A DNA stretch of 64,000 nt, taken from the NCBI RefSeq assembly GCF_001426085.1, contig NZ_LMRR01000045.1:108737-172736 (forward strand). The letters are read 5' to 3'. The position numbers and the translations under genes are program-made. Positions 9,472-18,147 of the stretch are shown here, one piece after another. Within the stretch, counting starts at the first letter, position 1, and each line of letters opens with the position of its first letter. The DNA is from Rhodococcus sp. Leaf278. GTDB lineage: Bacteria; Actinomycetota; Actinomycetes; Mycobacteriales; Mycobacteriaceae. A model generated the notes under the pieces. It was not told the DNA's origin and searched no databases. It saw only the letters and a list, made by a program, of their open reading frames with translations.

Positions 9472-10935
9472 CTATCGTTCGTGGGTCAGCTCGGGTACCT
9501 CGGGTTCCTCGACGGTATGCGCTGATGCCGCACGCAACGTCGGGATGAACCCGGCCAGAACGAGGGAGAGGACGGCGGCACCGGCTGCTACACCCATCGT
9601 GACGTGGAAAGCGGCTTCCGACGGAATCTCTCGGCCGCCTGCGCTGACGGTGAGCTGAGCCAGAATGACGCCGGCGACCGCGCTGGCGAACGACGTTCCG
9701 AGAGAACGCATGAGCGTGTTGAAGCTGTTGGCCGCTCCGGTCTCCGACGCCGGAACCGCGCCCATGATGAGCGCAGGCATTGCGCCGTATGCAAGGCCGA
9801 TGCCTGCGCCGATCACCAACGAGATCAAGACCAGTAGCCAGACGGCATCCAAGGTGACGGCACCGATGAGATAGCCGAACGCGATCACTACGGCACCCAG
9901 CATCAGTGTCGTTTTCGGGCCGCGCGTAGTGGTGATGCGAGCCGACAGCGGCGCGACGAACATCATGACAATTCCCGAGGGGGCCATGACCAAGCCGGCG
10001 GCGAGAATCGACTGGCCCAATCCGTATCCGGTTTCGGTGGGCAGTTGCAGAACTTGTGGGAAGACCAAAGACATTGCGAACAAGGCGAATCCGATGGCGA
10101 TCGAAGACAGGTTCGTGAACAGGATCTGGCGCCGCATGGTCACTCGGAGGTCGACGAGTGGTAGCGGCGTGCGTAGCTCCCACCAGCCCCAGAACAAAAA
10201 CGCGGCGACGGCGAGCCCCAGCATCCCGATGGTCGTTCCGTCGGTCCAGCCCCAACCGGAACCCTTCGAGATCGCGAGAAGCAACGACACGAGCGCGACC
10301 GACAGTGCAGTGGCACCGGGGAAATCGAAGCTACCACCGGCTCGTACCGTCGATTCGGGGACGACGACAACGACGAGCACGGCGACGACGACGCCCAGAG
10401 CGGCCGACGTCCAGAACAGGAAGTGCCAGTCCGCGTACTCCGCGATCAATGCGGCGGCCGGCAGGCCGAGCGCGCCGCCGACTCCGAGCGAGGCACTCAT
10501 GAGTGCGACGGAACCGGCAAGTTTCTCGCGGGGCAGGACATCGCGCATCACGCTGATGCCGAGGGGGATGACGCCCGATGCCAGGCCTTGGAGGACGCGG
10601 CCGACGATCAGCGGCAGGACGGACTCGCTGACCGCGCCGACAACGGATCCGACTACGAGAAGTGCGAGCCCGACGAGGAGTAGGCGTCGTTTGCCGAACA
10701 TGTCGCCGAGGCGACCCATCACCGGAACGGCAACCGCGCCGGCCAGAAGTGTTGCCGTCACGACCCACGCAGTGTCCGCGGCAGAGGCGTTCAGCAGGGT
10801 CGGCAACTGCGGGATGATCGGAATGACGAGTGTCTGCATCAATGCGACGACGATGCCGGCGAACGCCAGAACCGCGACGATCCCGTTGGTGCCGAGTGCT
10901 TTCGGTGTCGTGTCGTCGGGTGAAAGTGCAGACAT
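9472..10935 (-). CDS. MFS drug/metabolite efflux transporter, DHA2-like (14 TM)
   Basis: A 487-aa permease with about 14 hydrophobic segments. It carries motif A (VMGRLGDMFGKRRLLLVGL) after TM2, GRVLQGLASGVIPLGISVM in TM4, and motif C-like SLGVGGALGLPAAALIAEY in TM5. The DHA2 branch exports drugs or metabolites using the proton gradient. The ATG at 10935 follows AGAGGAG. A TetR gene is transcribed divergently from a 95-base spacer with two inverted repeats, the classical layout for ligand-induced efflux. The dehydrogenase gene starts 74 bases downstream without a strong hairpin between, so read-through is possible. Confidence 0.88.
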   Translation of the reverse strand: MSALSPDDTTPKALGTNGIVAVLAFAGIVVALMQTLVIPIIPQLPTLLNASAADTAWVVTATLLAGAVAVPVMGRLGDMFGKRRLLLVGLALLVVGSVVGAVSESVLPLIVGRVLQGLASGVIPLGISVMRDVLPREKLAGSVALMSASLGVGGALGLPAAALIAEYADWHFLFWTSAALGVVVAVLVVVVVPESTVRAGGSFDFPGATALSVALVSLLLAISKGSGWGWTDGTTIGMLGLAVAAFLFWGWWELRTPLPLVDLRVTMRRQILFTNLSSIAIGFALFAMSLVFPQVLQLPTETGYGLGQSILAAGLVMAPSGIVMMFVAPLSARITTTRGPKTTLMLGAVVIAFGYLIGAVTLDAVWLLVLISLVIGAGIGLAYGAMPALIMGAVPASETGAANSFNTLMRSLGTSFASAVAGVILAQLTVSAGGREIPSEAAFHVTMGVAAGAAVLSLVLAGFIPTLRAASAHTVEEPEVPELTHER

Positions 10936-10954
10936 GCCACTCCTCTGGTAATTG

Positions 10955-10998
10955 GTTGGTAAAGTATTTAAACCAACTGACTTAAACAAGTTAAGTCA
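10955..10998. promoter_or_regulatory. Operator region between the MFS and TetR genes: two inverted repeats
   Basis: Two perfect inverted repeats lie side by side. GTTGGT (10955-10960) and ACCAAC (10972-10977) have an 11-base AT-rich spacer. TGACTTAA (10978-10985) and TTAAGTCA (10991-10998) have the 5-base spacer ACAAG. They fill the divergent promoter region upstream of the TetR gene (start 11031) and the MFS gene (start 10935). The 21-base second repeat has a typical TetR-operator size. Binding is inferred. Confidence 0.6.
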
Positions 10999-11030
10999 TA
11001 TGATTGAACGTGGCAAATGGAGGGGCACTC

Positions 11031-11630
11031 ATGCACAGCGACGACACGCGCGACGTGATCCTGTTGGCCGCTGAACGGCTGTTCGCCGAGCGTGGCGTGC
11101 TCGCGGTGTCCAATCGTCAGGTCAGCGAGGGCGCGGGACAGCGGAACAGTTCGGCCGTCGGCTACCACTTCGGGACCAAGGACGACCTGGTATTGGCGAT
11201 CGTCGAAAAACATGCGCGGCTTATCGAAGAGCACCGCATCCGGATGCTGGCGAACATCGAGGGCTCGACCGATCTTCGTGATTGGGTATCGTGCCTCGTC
11301 CTTCCTTACATCGAGCATCTCGCGTCGATCGGTGAATCATCGTCCTACGCCCGGTTCAGCGCACAGGTCATGACAGACCCCACCCTGCGCGGCCTCATCT
11401 ACGAGACCGCACTGGAATCGCCCGCCCTGCGCCGGATTCTGGAGGGAGTGCTGAGCTGCGTCGGCGATCTCCCGGAATCGGTGCGCAGGACACGCGGAGA
11501 CATGGTTCGGCAGTTGATGGTGCATATGAGCGCCGAGCGAGAAAGAAACAACCCCGATGGTTGGACGGACTTCGGAACGGATCTCGTGGACGCCATGGTT
11601 GGGCTGTGGAGTGCGCCGGTCACCCGGTGA
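11031..11630 (+). CDS. TetR-family transcriptional regulator of the divergent efflux gene
   Basis: A 199-aa regulator. The N-terminal helix-turn-helix region (TRDVILLAAERLFAERGVLA, VSNRQVSEGAGQRNSSAV, GYHFGTKDDLVLAIVEKHA) is followed by an all-helical ligand-binding domain. The ATG at 11031 has GGAGGGG 6 bases upstream; an upstream in-frame TTG at 11004 would run into the promoter region. The QRNSSAVGYHFG arrangement resembles TetR subgroups with a TetR_C dimerisation domain. It probably represses the divergent MFS gene and itself through the inverted repeats between them. Ligand unknown. Confidence 0.88.
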   Translation: MHSDDTRDVILLAAERLFAERGVLAVSNRQVSEGAGQRNSSAVGYHFGTKDDLVLAIVEKHARLIEEHRIRMLANIEGSTDLRDWVSCLVLPYIEHLASIGESSSYARFSAQVMTDPTLRGLIYETALESPALRRILEGVLSCVGDLPESVRRTRGDMVRQLMVHMSAERERNNPDGWTDFGTDLVDAMVGLWSAPVTR

Positions 11631-11692
11631 CATCGCCGATATCGGTGGGCGCAAACCGAACGTGACACGTTCATTGTGCCTGGTCTTCGGTG

Positions 11693-11765
11693 TGCCCCCG
11701 GCAGGATTCGAACCTGCGACCAAGGGATTAGAAGGCCCTTGCTCTATCCCCTGAGCTACGGAGGC
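11693..11765 (-). tRNA. tRNA-Arg, anticodon UCU
   Basis: The minus strand folds as a cloverleaf. The acceptor stem is GCCTCCG/CGGGGGC (one wobble pair), the D arm contains AGCTCAGGGGATAGAGC, the anticodon loop CTTCTAA carries TCT, and the T arm contains GGTTCGAATCC. The discriminator base is A and CCA is not encoded. Length 73 nt. Confidence 0.95.
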
Positions 11766-11910
11766 TGGCACGTACGGGCGGACCCGCTCGAGCACGGTTG
11801 ACGAGTGTACCTTTCCGGGTACGTCGATCGCGCAGGCATGGGTTGGGCGACGGCCGCAGCGGGAAAGCGGTGGTTTCGGAGACGTTCCGACCCGAGTCGA
11901 AGGAGGTGCT

Positions 11911-13068
11911 GTGCACGACATCCTCGACGACGCGCTGCACGCCTGGCAGTCCGGCGACATCGCAGTAGTGGCCACGGTGATCCGGACGTTCGATTCTGCG
12001 CCGCGTCCCGCCGGAGCGGCCATGCTCGTCGGCTCGGACGGCACGGTTGTCGGGTCCGTGTCGGGCGGCTGCGTCGAAGGCTCGGTGTACGAACTCGCAC
12101 AGGAAGTCCTGCGCACCGGAACTGCGGTTCTCACTCGATACGGAGTGTCCGACGACGAGGCGTTCGCCGTCGGACTCACCTGCGGCGGCACACTGGACGT
12201 CTTCGTCGAAGTGTTGTCCCGGCAGACGTTCCCCGAACTCGAGTCTGTCGTGGCGGACGTGCGCGAGAACATTCCCGTCGCCGTGGCGACCGTGGTGTCG
12301 CACACCGATCCGGAGCGCATCGGCCGAAGGCTGGTCGTCGGAGAGTCCGGCATCCGCGGTTCGCTCGGCAGCGCGCGAGCCGATGCTGCCGTCGCCGATG
12401 ACGCGAAAGGGCTTCTGGTGTCGGGCCGTTCGGCCGTCCTGACGTACGGGCCCGACGGTCAGCGACGAGGTGAGGGCATGGAGGTATTCGTCTCCAGCCA
12501 CGCACCGCCGCCCCGAATGCTGGTGTTCGGGGCCATCGATTTTGCAGCCGCCGTCGCGCAGCAAGGTGTTTTTCTCGGCTACCGCGTCACCGTCTGCGAT
12601 GCGCGTGCGGTGTTCGCCACGCCGCAGCGGTTTCCCGCCGCCGAACAGGTCGTCGTCGCCTGGCCGCACGACTACCTGGCGAAGCAATGGTCGGCGGGGG
12701 AGTTGGACGAGCGAACCGTTGTCTGTGTGCTCACCCATGATCCCAAGTTCGACGTGCCACTGCTCGAGGTCGCGTTGCGCCTGCCGAGCCTGGCCTTCGT
12801 GGGTGCGATGGGCTCACGCCGTACTCATGACGACCGCACGGCCCGGTTGCGGGCTGCGGGGCTGACCGAGTCCGAGCTCTCTCGATTGGCCAGCCCGATC
12901 GGTCTGGATCTCGGGGCCCGTACACCTCAGGAGACGGCGGTGTCGATTGCGGCGGAGATCATCGCGCGCCGCTGGGGCGGCACCGGTGAACCGTTACGGG
13001 CCCGACACGGTCGCATCCACCACGATGCGATCGAGGACGGGCGCGGGGGTAAGTACGACGCTGTGTAG
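11911..13068 (+). CDS. XdhC/CoxI-family protein (molybdenum-enzyme maturation factor)
   Basis: A 385-aa protein with the N-terminal XdhC/CoxI domain (TVIRTFDSAPRPAGAAMLV; VSGGCVEGSVYELAQ; LTCGGTLDVFVE) and the C-terminal XdhC Rossmann domain (PRMLVFGAIDFAAAVAQQGV; FVGAMGSRRTHDDR). XdhC proteins bind molybdenum cofactor, promote its sulfuration and insert it into xanthine-dehydrogenase-type enzymes. The GTG at 11911 has a near-perfect AAGGAGGT just upstream. No molybdoenzyme subunit gene is adjacent, which is unusual. The downstream gene encodes a copper/oxidase assembly fusion, with a 44-base gap. Confidence 0.87.
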   Translation: MHDILDDALHAWQSGDIAVVATVIRTFDSAPRPAGAAMLVGSDGTVVGSVSGGCVEGSVYELAQEVLRTGTAVLTRYGVSDDEAFAVGLTCGGTLDVFVEVLSRQTFPELESVVADVRENIPVAVATVVSHTDPERIGRRLVVGESGIRGSLGSARADAAVADDAKGLLVSGRSAVLTYGPDGQRRGEGMEVFVSSHAPPPRMLVFGAIDFAAAVAQQGVFLGYRVTVCDARAVFATPQRFPAAEQVVVAWPHDYLAKQWSAGELDERTVVCVLTHDPKFDVPLLEVALRLPSLAFVGAMGSRRTHDDRTARLRAAGLTESELSRLASPIGLDLGARTPQETAVSIAAEIIARRWGGTGEPLRARHGRIHHDAIEDGRGGKYDAV

Positions 13069-13112
13069 GACTCGCCTTTCCGGTATCGCCGATCACCTCC
13101 TACTCTGGTGGT

Positions 13113-15176
13113 ATGGCAACACCGGATGTCGCGAAGACCGCACCCTCGACCGCCGAACTCTCGGCGGACGATGTGGGGATGGACGGGGAACCGCGCTCGG
13201 CCACCACAGCCGTGTTCGTCACTGCGGGCGTCATCGCCGGTGTGGTGGCTGCGCTGATCGTGATGCTCTCCGCTTCCGACGCGTTGGTGTTGCTGGGAAT
13301 CCCGGACCCGGGTCCGGCCACTACCTACGGTCTGCCCGCCTTGCGGGCGATCGGAGAGATCGCCGCCGTCATCGCCATCGGGTCGTTCCTGCTGGCAGCG
13401 TTTCTCGTGCCGCCGCAGAAGAACGGCGTCCTCGACGTCGACGGCTACCGGGCGGTGCGCACCGGCTCGGTCGCATCCATCGTCTGGGCTGTGTGCGCGC
13501 TTCTCCTCGTGCCCCTGACGTTGTCCGACACCTCCGGCCAGCCGTTCACGGAGGCCATCAAGCCGGCGAACCTGTGGATCGCGCTCGATCAAGTGGAGAT
13601 TGCCAGTGCATGGCGTTGGACGGCGATCATGGCCGTTGTGCTGGCCATCTTTTCGCGCACGGTGTTGCGGTGGACCTGGACCCCCGCTCTGCTCGGATTG
13701 TCCCTCGCGACACTGTTGCCGCTCGCGTTGAGCGGCCACTCGGCGGCAGGCGGGTCGCACGATATCGCGACCAACAGCCTGATCCTGCACCTCGGGGCCG
13801 CATCACTGTGGGCAGGCGGGCTGTTCGCGTTGCTGGCGCACGTACGCAGGGCAGGCGCGCACGCCGACGTCGCAGCGCGCCGGTTCTCCACCATCGCGGG
13901 CATCTGCTTCGTCGTGATGGGTATCAGCGGCGTCATCAACGCGATGGTTCGGGTCTCGATCGGCGACCTGTTCACCACCACCTACGGTCTGTTGATCGTG
14001 GGCAAGATCACCGCCTTGATCGTGCTCGGTGGATTCGGGTGGATGCAGCGTCGTCGGGCACTGCCCGCCCTGGTCGCCGACCCCACTGCTCGCGGACCGT
14101 TGCTTCGCTTCGCCGGCGCCGAGGTGCTCGTGCTCGCCGCGACCATCGGCCTGGCCGTCGGGCTCGGGCGCACACCGCCGCCGGCCGAGATCGATCCCAA
14201 CCTTACACCCGCGGAAGCCGAACTCGGATACGACCTGAGCGGCCCGCCCACGTTCGCACGAATGGCCTTCGACTGGCGCTTCGATCTGATCTTCGGCACC
14301 GCTGCGATCGTGATGGCCGTGGTGTACCTGATCGGTGTCCGCCGTCTGCGGCTGCGCGGCGACGCGTGGCCGGTGGGCCGCACCGTCGCCTGGATTCTGG
14401 GCTGCCTCACGCTGCTGATCAGCACGTCCTCGGGAATCGGTCGCTACTCCACGGCCGTGTTCAGCGTGCACATGACCGGACACATGATGCTCTCGATGCT
14501 GGCACCGGTCCTCCTCGCGCTCGGCGGAGCGCTGACGTTGGCGTTGCGAGTCCTGCCCGCAGCAGGCAAGAACGGTGTCCCCGGAATGCGCGAGTGGTTG
14601 TTGATGGGACTGCACAGTCGAATTTCGCAGTTCGTGACTCACCCCCTCGTGGCCGCGCTGATCTTCGTCGGCGGCTTCTACGTGCTGTACCTCGGCGGGA
14701 TTTTCGGAGCCGTGCTGGACAGTCACGGCGCGCACTTGCTGATGAATCTGCACTTCGTGCTCAGTGGCTACCTGTTCTACTGGACCGTCATCGGCGTCGA
14801 TCCGTCGCCGCGCAAGATTGCGCCGGTCACGAAGCTGGCGGTGGTATTCGGTTCGCTGCCGTTCCACGCGTTCTTCGGGGTGGCCCTGATGAGCATGAAC
14901 ACGGTCATGGGTGCCTGGTTCTACCGGACCCTGGGACTGGACTGGAACTCCGATCTGCTCGGAGATCAGAAGCTCGGCGGCGGAATCGCCTGGGCCACCG
15001 GCGAAATTCCGTTGGTGCTCGTCATGTTGGCGCTGCTGATCCAGTGGTCTCGGAGCGACGACAGAGATGCCAGGCGCGGCGACCGCGCCGCCGAGCGCGA
15101 TCACGACGCAGACCTGGCGGCCCACAACGCAATGTTCGCCGAGCTCGCCAGACGAGATCAGACGGGCGAACGCTAG
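13113..15176 (+). CDS. CopD-CtaG fusion membrane protein (copper transport / cytochrome c oxidase assembly)
   Basis: A 687-aa polytopic membrane protein. The N-terminal ~370 residues have eight or so helices and a CopD-like core (WTPALLGLSLATLLPLALSG, HSAAGGSHDIATNSLILHLG, AASLWAGGLFALLAHVRRAG). The C-terminal ~300 residues are CtaG-like (VFSVHMTGHMMLSMLAPVLL; HAFFGVALMSMN; YRTLGLDWNSD). Conserved histidines in HMTGHMM and HLGAAS fit copper handling. Both parts supply or handle copper, CtaG for the CuB centre of cytochrome c oxidase. The same two-domain fusion is known in other actinobacteria. The charged tail (DRDARRGDRAAERDHDAD) is probably cytoplasmic. Confidence 0.87.
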   Translation: MATPDVAKTAPSTAELSADDVGMDGEPRSATTAVFVTAGVIAGVVAALIVMLSASDALVLLGIPDPGPATTYGLPALRAIGEIAAVIAIGSFLLAAFLVPPQKNGVLDVDGYRAVRTGSVASIVWAVCALLLVPLTLSDTSGQPFTEAIKPANLWIALDQVEIASAWRWTAIMAVVLAIFSRTVLRWTWTPALLGLSLATLLPLALSGHSAAGGSHDIATNSLILHLGAASLWAGGLFALLAHVRRAGAHADVAARRFSTIAGICFVVMGISGVINAMVRVSIGDLFTTTYGLLIVGKITALIVLGGFGWMQRRRALPALVADPTARGPLLRFAGAEVLVLAATIGLAVGLGRTPPPAEIDPNLTPAEAELGYDLSGPPTFARMAFDWRFDLIFGTAAIVMAVVYLIGVRRLRLRGDAWPVGRTVAWILGCLTLLISTSSGIGRYSTAVFSVHMTGHMMLSMLAPVLLALGGALTLALRVLPAAGKNGVPGMREWLLMGLHSRISQFVTHPLVAALIFVGGFYVLYLGGIFGAVLDSHGAHLLMNLHFVLSGYLFYWTVIGVDPSPRKIAPVTKLAVVFGSLPFHAFFGVALMSMNTVMGAWFYRTLGLDWNSDLLGDQKLGGGIAWATGEIPLVLVMLALLIQWSRSDDRDARRGDRAAERDHDADLAAHNAMFAELARRDQTGER

Positions 15177-15186
15177 CCGAGCGGGG

Positions 15187-15612
15187 TCAGTCGCTCTCGG
15201 TGATTTTCGCGAGTAGTCGATCGAGTTCGACTCGCTCGTCCGACTCGAGGCCGTCGAACATCTCGGACGACACCTGACGACGCGCGTCGTCGATCCGGTC
15301 CAGCAGCGCGCGACCTGTATCTGTCAGCGTCACCAGCACGGCCCGCCGATCACTCGGATCCGGCTGCCGCGTCACCAGCTGTGCCGCTTCGAGCGAGTCG
15401 ACGATGTCGGTGGCCGATCGCGCCACGATACGCAGGTGTTCGGCGAGGTCGCGCAGGCGCATCGATTCCTGCTCGCGGGCCAGGACGTGCAGAGCCCGGC
15501 TCTGCGAAGGATTGAGTCCGAACGGTTCCAGTGCAGTCATGTGGCTGCGCCGGATGCGCCGGGCGACAGCCATCAAACTCTCGCTCAGGTTCGTCGAATG
15601 TCCGGGTTCCAT
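15187..15612 (-). CDS. MarR-family transcriptional regulator
   Basis: A 141-aa dimeric winged-helix repressor: NLSESLMAVARRIRRSHMTA at the N-terminus, recognition region RLRDLAEHLRIVARSATDIV, and the MarR wing signature RQPDPSDRRAVLVTLTDTGR. The ATG at 15612 was preferred because the longer frame from 15648 would start inside a 15-bp palindrome that looks like its operator. It is divergent from an ABC exporter gene, a classical MarR-efflux pairing. The inducer is unknown. Confidence 0.88.
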   Translation of the reverse strand: MEPGHSTNLSESLMAVARRIRRSHMTALEPFGLNPSQSRALHVLAREQESMRLRDLAEHLRIVARSATDIVDSLEAAQLVTRQPDPSDRRAVLVTLTDTGRALLDRIDDARRQVSSEMFDGLESDERVELDRLLAKITESD

Positions 15613-15641
15613 GCAACGGATCATAGCGAGGGTTGCCCGCA

Positions 15642-15656
15642 ACCTCATAGTGAGGT
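15642..15656. promoter_or_regulatory. Candidate MarR operator: perfect 15-bp palindrome
   Basis: ACCTCA-TAG-TGAGGT lies in the 95-base spacer between the divergent marR (start 15612) and ABC exporter (start 15708) genes. The 6-bp arms with a 3-base centre fit the size of MarR-family sites. Repression of both genes is inferred. Confidence 0.6.
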
Positions 15657-15707
15657 AACCTCTGCATATTACTTCATCAGCCCGGAACTACTCCTGCGGA
15701 GGTCTAC

Positions 15708-17504
15708 TTGGAAAGCCGTCCCGAACGCGCAGTACCCGCATCCGATCCAGCACCCGTCAGCCGAGTCCTGGCTCTGTTCACGCCCTACCGGCGCAAGATC
15801 GCCATCGTCAGCGCGATCATCGTGGCCAGTGCGATCATCGCCCTCGCCTCTCCCTTACTCCTTCGCGAACTCCTCGATCATGCGATCCCTGACCGTGACG
15901 TCACCCTGGTCACCTTCATCGCGCTCGGCATGATCGCAGTAGCAGTCGCCACCAATACCCTCGGCGTGGTGCAGACCTGGATGTCCAACGGCGTCGGTCA
16001 GCAACTCATGCACGACCTCCGCGTACAGGTCTACTCGCACCTGCAGCGGCAGTCCCTCGGATTCTTCGCTCGCACGCGCACCGGTGAGGTGCAATCGCGC
16101 ATCGCCAACGACATCGGCGGTATGCAGTCGGTCGTCACGAACACCGCGACGTCCATCGCGCAGAACGCCACCACGGTGGTCGCGACGGTGATCGCGCTCT
16201 TCCTGCTCGACTGGAAACTCGCCACGTTCTCGTTGATCATCCTGCCGATATTCGTTCGCGTAGCGCGACGCATCGGTGACGAACGCCGCAAGATCTCGAC
16301 CAAGCGACAGAAGCTACTCAGCGATCTGTCTGTCCAGATCGAGGAATCCCTGTCCGTCAGCGGCATTCTGCTGGGCAAGACCACCGGTTCCGCGCAGGTG
16401 TTGACCGAGAAGTTCGCCGACCGATCCCATGAAGTGGCCGGCGTCGAGCTCGCGGCGATGATGGCGGGAAAGTGGCGAATGGCCACCATTCAGATCAGTT
16501 TCGCCGTCATGCCGGCACTGGTGTACTGGTTCGCCGGCATCACCATCGGCCAAGGGAGTGCCTTGACGATCGGCACCTTGGTCGCTTTCACCGCTCTGCA
16601 AACTCAATTGTTCCGGCCCACCATGCAATTGCTCAACACCGGTGTCGAGGTGCAGGCCTCACTCGCCCTGTTCGGGCGGGTGTTCGAGTACCTCGATCTG
16701 CCGATCGACGTTGCCGAGCCGGCGCATCCGGTGGCGTTGTCACGCGAGAAGGTACACGGCGACGTCGCCTTCCGCGGCGTCGATTTCACCTATGCCGCGG
16801 CGACAGTTCCGACCTTGAGCGACATCGACCTGGAGGTCCCCGCTGGAAGCACTCTTGCTCTGGTCGGTGCGACCGGATCGGGTAAGACGACTCTGGGCTA
16901 TCTCGTTGCGCGACTGCATGATCCGACGTCCGGATCGGTGACGATCGATGGCATCGATCTGCGGGAGATGGCGTCCGAGAACATCGCCGACCTGGTCGGT
17001 GTCGTCTCGCAGGAGACATACCTCTTTCACGCCACCATCAGGGAGAATCTGCGCTTCGCGAAACCCGACGCCACCGACGAGGAGATCGTTGCAGCCGCCC
17101 GAACCGCGCAGATCCACGACTTCATCGACGGACTCGACGACGGTTACGACACGATGGTCGGTGAGCGCGGATACCGATTTTCCGGTGGTGAAAAGCAGCG
17201 GATCGCGATCGCGCGAACCGTATTGCGGAACCCACCGATTCTGGTGCTCGACGAAGCGACCAGTGCCCTCGACAACCGCACCGAACGGGCCGTGCAAACG
17301 GCTCTCGACGGTCTGATGGAAGGTCGCACGACCATACTCATCGCGCACCGCTTGTCAACGGTGCGCAGCGCGGACCGCATCGCAGTGCTCGACCACGGGG
17401 TCGTTCGTGAGGTAGGAAGCCACGAATCCCTGTTGGAGCAGGGCGGCATGTACGCCCAATTGGTGCGAGCCGCAGACGATGTCGTGGACAGTGTGGCTGC
17501 ATGA
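15708..17504 (+). CDS. ABC exporter, fused permease and ATPase (MDR type)
   Basis: A 598-aa half-transporter. The type I exporter membrane domain is within residues ~25-320 (KIAIVSAIIVASAIIALASP; QSLGFFARTRTGEVQSRIAN). The ATPase domain follows, with Walker A GATGSGKTT, Q-loop VVSQETYLF, signature FSGGEKQRIAIAR, Walker B ILVLDEATSALD and switch IAHRLSTVR. It would work as a homodimer or pair with another half. The start is a TTG at 15708, supported by GGAGGT at 15698-15703. It is divergent from marR and probably repressed by it. It likely exports drugs, lipids or peptides; the substrate cannot be read. Confidence 0.92.
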   Translation: MESRPERAVPASDPAPVSRVLALFTPYRRKIAIVSAIIVASAIIALASPLLLRELLDHAIPDRDVTLVTFIALGMIAVAVATNTLGVVQTWMSNGVGQQLMHDLRVQVYSHLQRQSLGFFARTRTGEVQSRIANDIGGMQSVVTNTATSIAQNATTVVATVIALFLLDWKLATFSLIILPIFVRVARRIGDERRKISTKRQKLLSDLSVQIEESLSVSGILLGKTTGSAQVLTEKFADRSHEVAGVELAAMMAGKWRMATIQISFAVMPALVYWFAGITIGQGSALTIGTLVAFTALQTQLFRPTMQLLNTGVEVQASLALFGRVFEYLDLPIDVAEPAHPVALSREKVHGDVAFRGVDFTYAAATVPTLSDIDLEVPAGSTLALVGATGSGKTTLGYLVARLHDPTSGSVTIDGIDLREMASENIADLVGVVSQETYLFHATIRENLRFAKPDATDEEIVAAARTAQIHDFIDGLDDGYDTMVGERGYRFSGGEKQRIAIARTVLRNPPILVLDEATSALDNRTERAVQTALDGLMEGRTTILIAHRLSTVRSADRIAVLDHGVVREVGSHESLLEQGGMYAQLVRAADDVVDSVAA

Positions 17505-17514
17505 GCGAGACCGA

Positions 17515-18147
17515 GTGATCCCAGTGCGGACCATCGCGGGGCGCGTCGAGTGCGAGATCGAGATAAAGAGGTCTCGCTTCGTCGCGGTCGTCGATCGCGC
17601 AGCCACCGAACCGGACGCGCGAGCGATCATCGACGGCGCCCGCAGGGCCGATCCTGCTGCCGGCCATCACTGTTCGGCGTTCATCGTCGGCGCGTCGTCC
17701 ACCGACCCGCGCATCGAGCGGTCCAACGACGACGGTGAACCCGGTGGTACGGCAGGGATGCCGATGCTCGAAGTGCTGCGTGGGCATCACCTGACGAACG
17801 TCGTCGCGGTGGTCAGCAGATACTTCGGTGGAACCAAGCTCGGCACCGGCGGTTTGGCCCGTGCGTACTCCGGCGCTGTGACCGAGGCGCTGGGCGGGGC
17901 GGCATTTCTCACCCGGCAGCGACGCGAGATCCTGACGCTCGAACTCGATCACGCCGAGGTGGGCCGAGTCGAATCGGAACTTCGGGGGCACGGAGTGCAT
18001 GTGGTGGGGACATCCTACGCAGCCCGTGCGGTCCTGACCGTCGCCGCTGCGGACGCCGATTCGGTTGCAGCACTTGTTGCTTCGCTCACGGCTGGACGTG
18101 TCGCTCCGGTACGCAACGGGCACATGTACGTGGAAATTCCGGACTAG
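17515..18147 (+). CDS. YigZ/IMPACT-family protein
   Basis: A 210-aa protein of the UPF0029/IMPACT family. The characteristic order is IKRSRFVAVVDRA, AGHHCSAFIVG, SNDDGEPGGTAGMPMLEVL, then VVSRYFGGTKLGTGGLARAY, and a C-terminal ferredoxin-like domain. Bacterial YigZ binds nucleic acids and was linked to translation or proline dipeptidase, but its role is unsettled. The GTG at 17515, 10 bases after the ABC exporter stop, gives a length equal to E. coli YigZ. An ATG at 17501 is in another frame. It is probably in the exporter transcript. Confidence 0.88.
   Translation: MIPVRTIAGRVECEIEIKRSRFVAVVDRAATEPDARAIIDGARRADPAAGHHCSAFIVGASSTDPRIERSNDDGEPGGTAGMPMLEVLRGHHLTNVVAVVSRYFGGTKLGTGGLARAYSGAVTEALGGAAFLTRQRREILTLELDHAEVGRVESELRGHGVHVVGTSYAARAVLTVAAADADSVAALVASLTAGRVAPVRNGHMYVEIPD

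Noticed and set aside
13803-15125. 440-codon minus-strand frame inside the CopD-CtaG gene
   Set aside because: Low-complexity polar product without motifs. The plus strand encodes recognisable CopD and CtaG domains.
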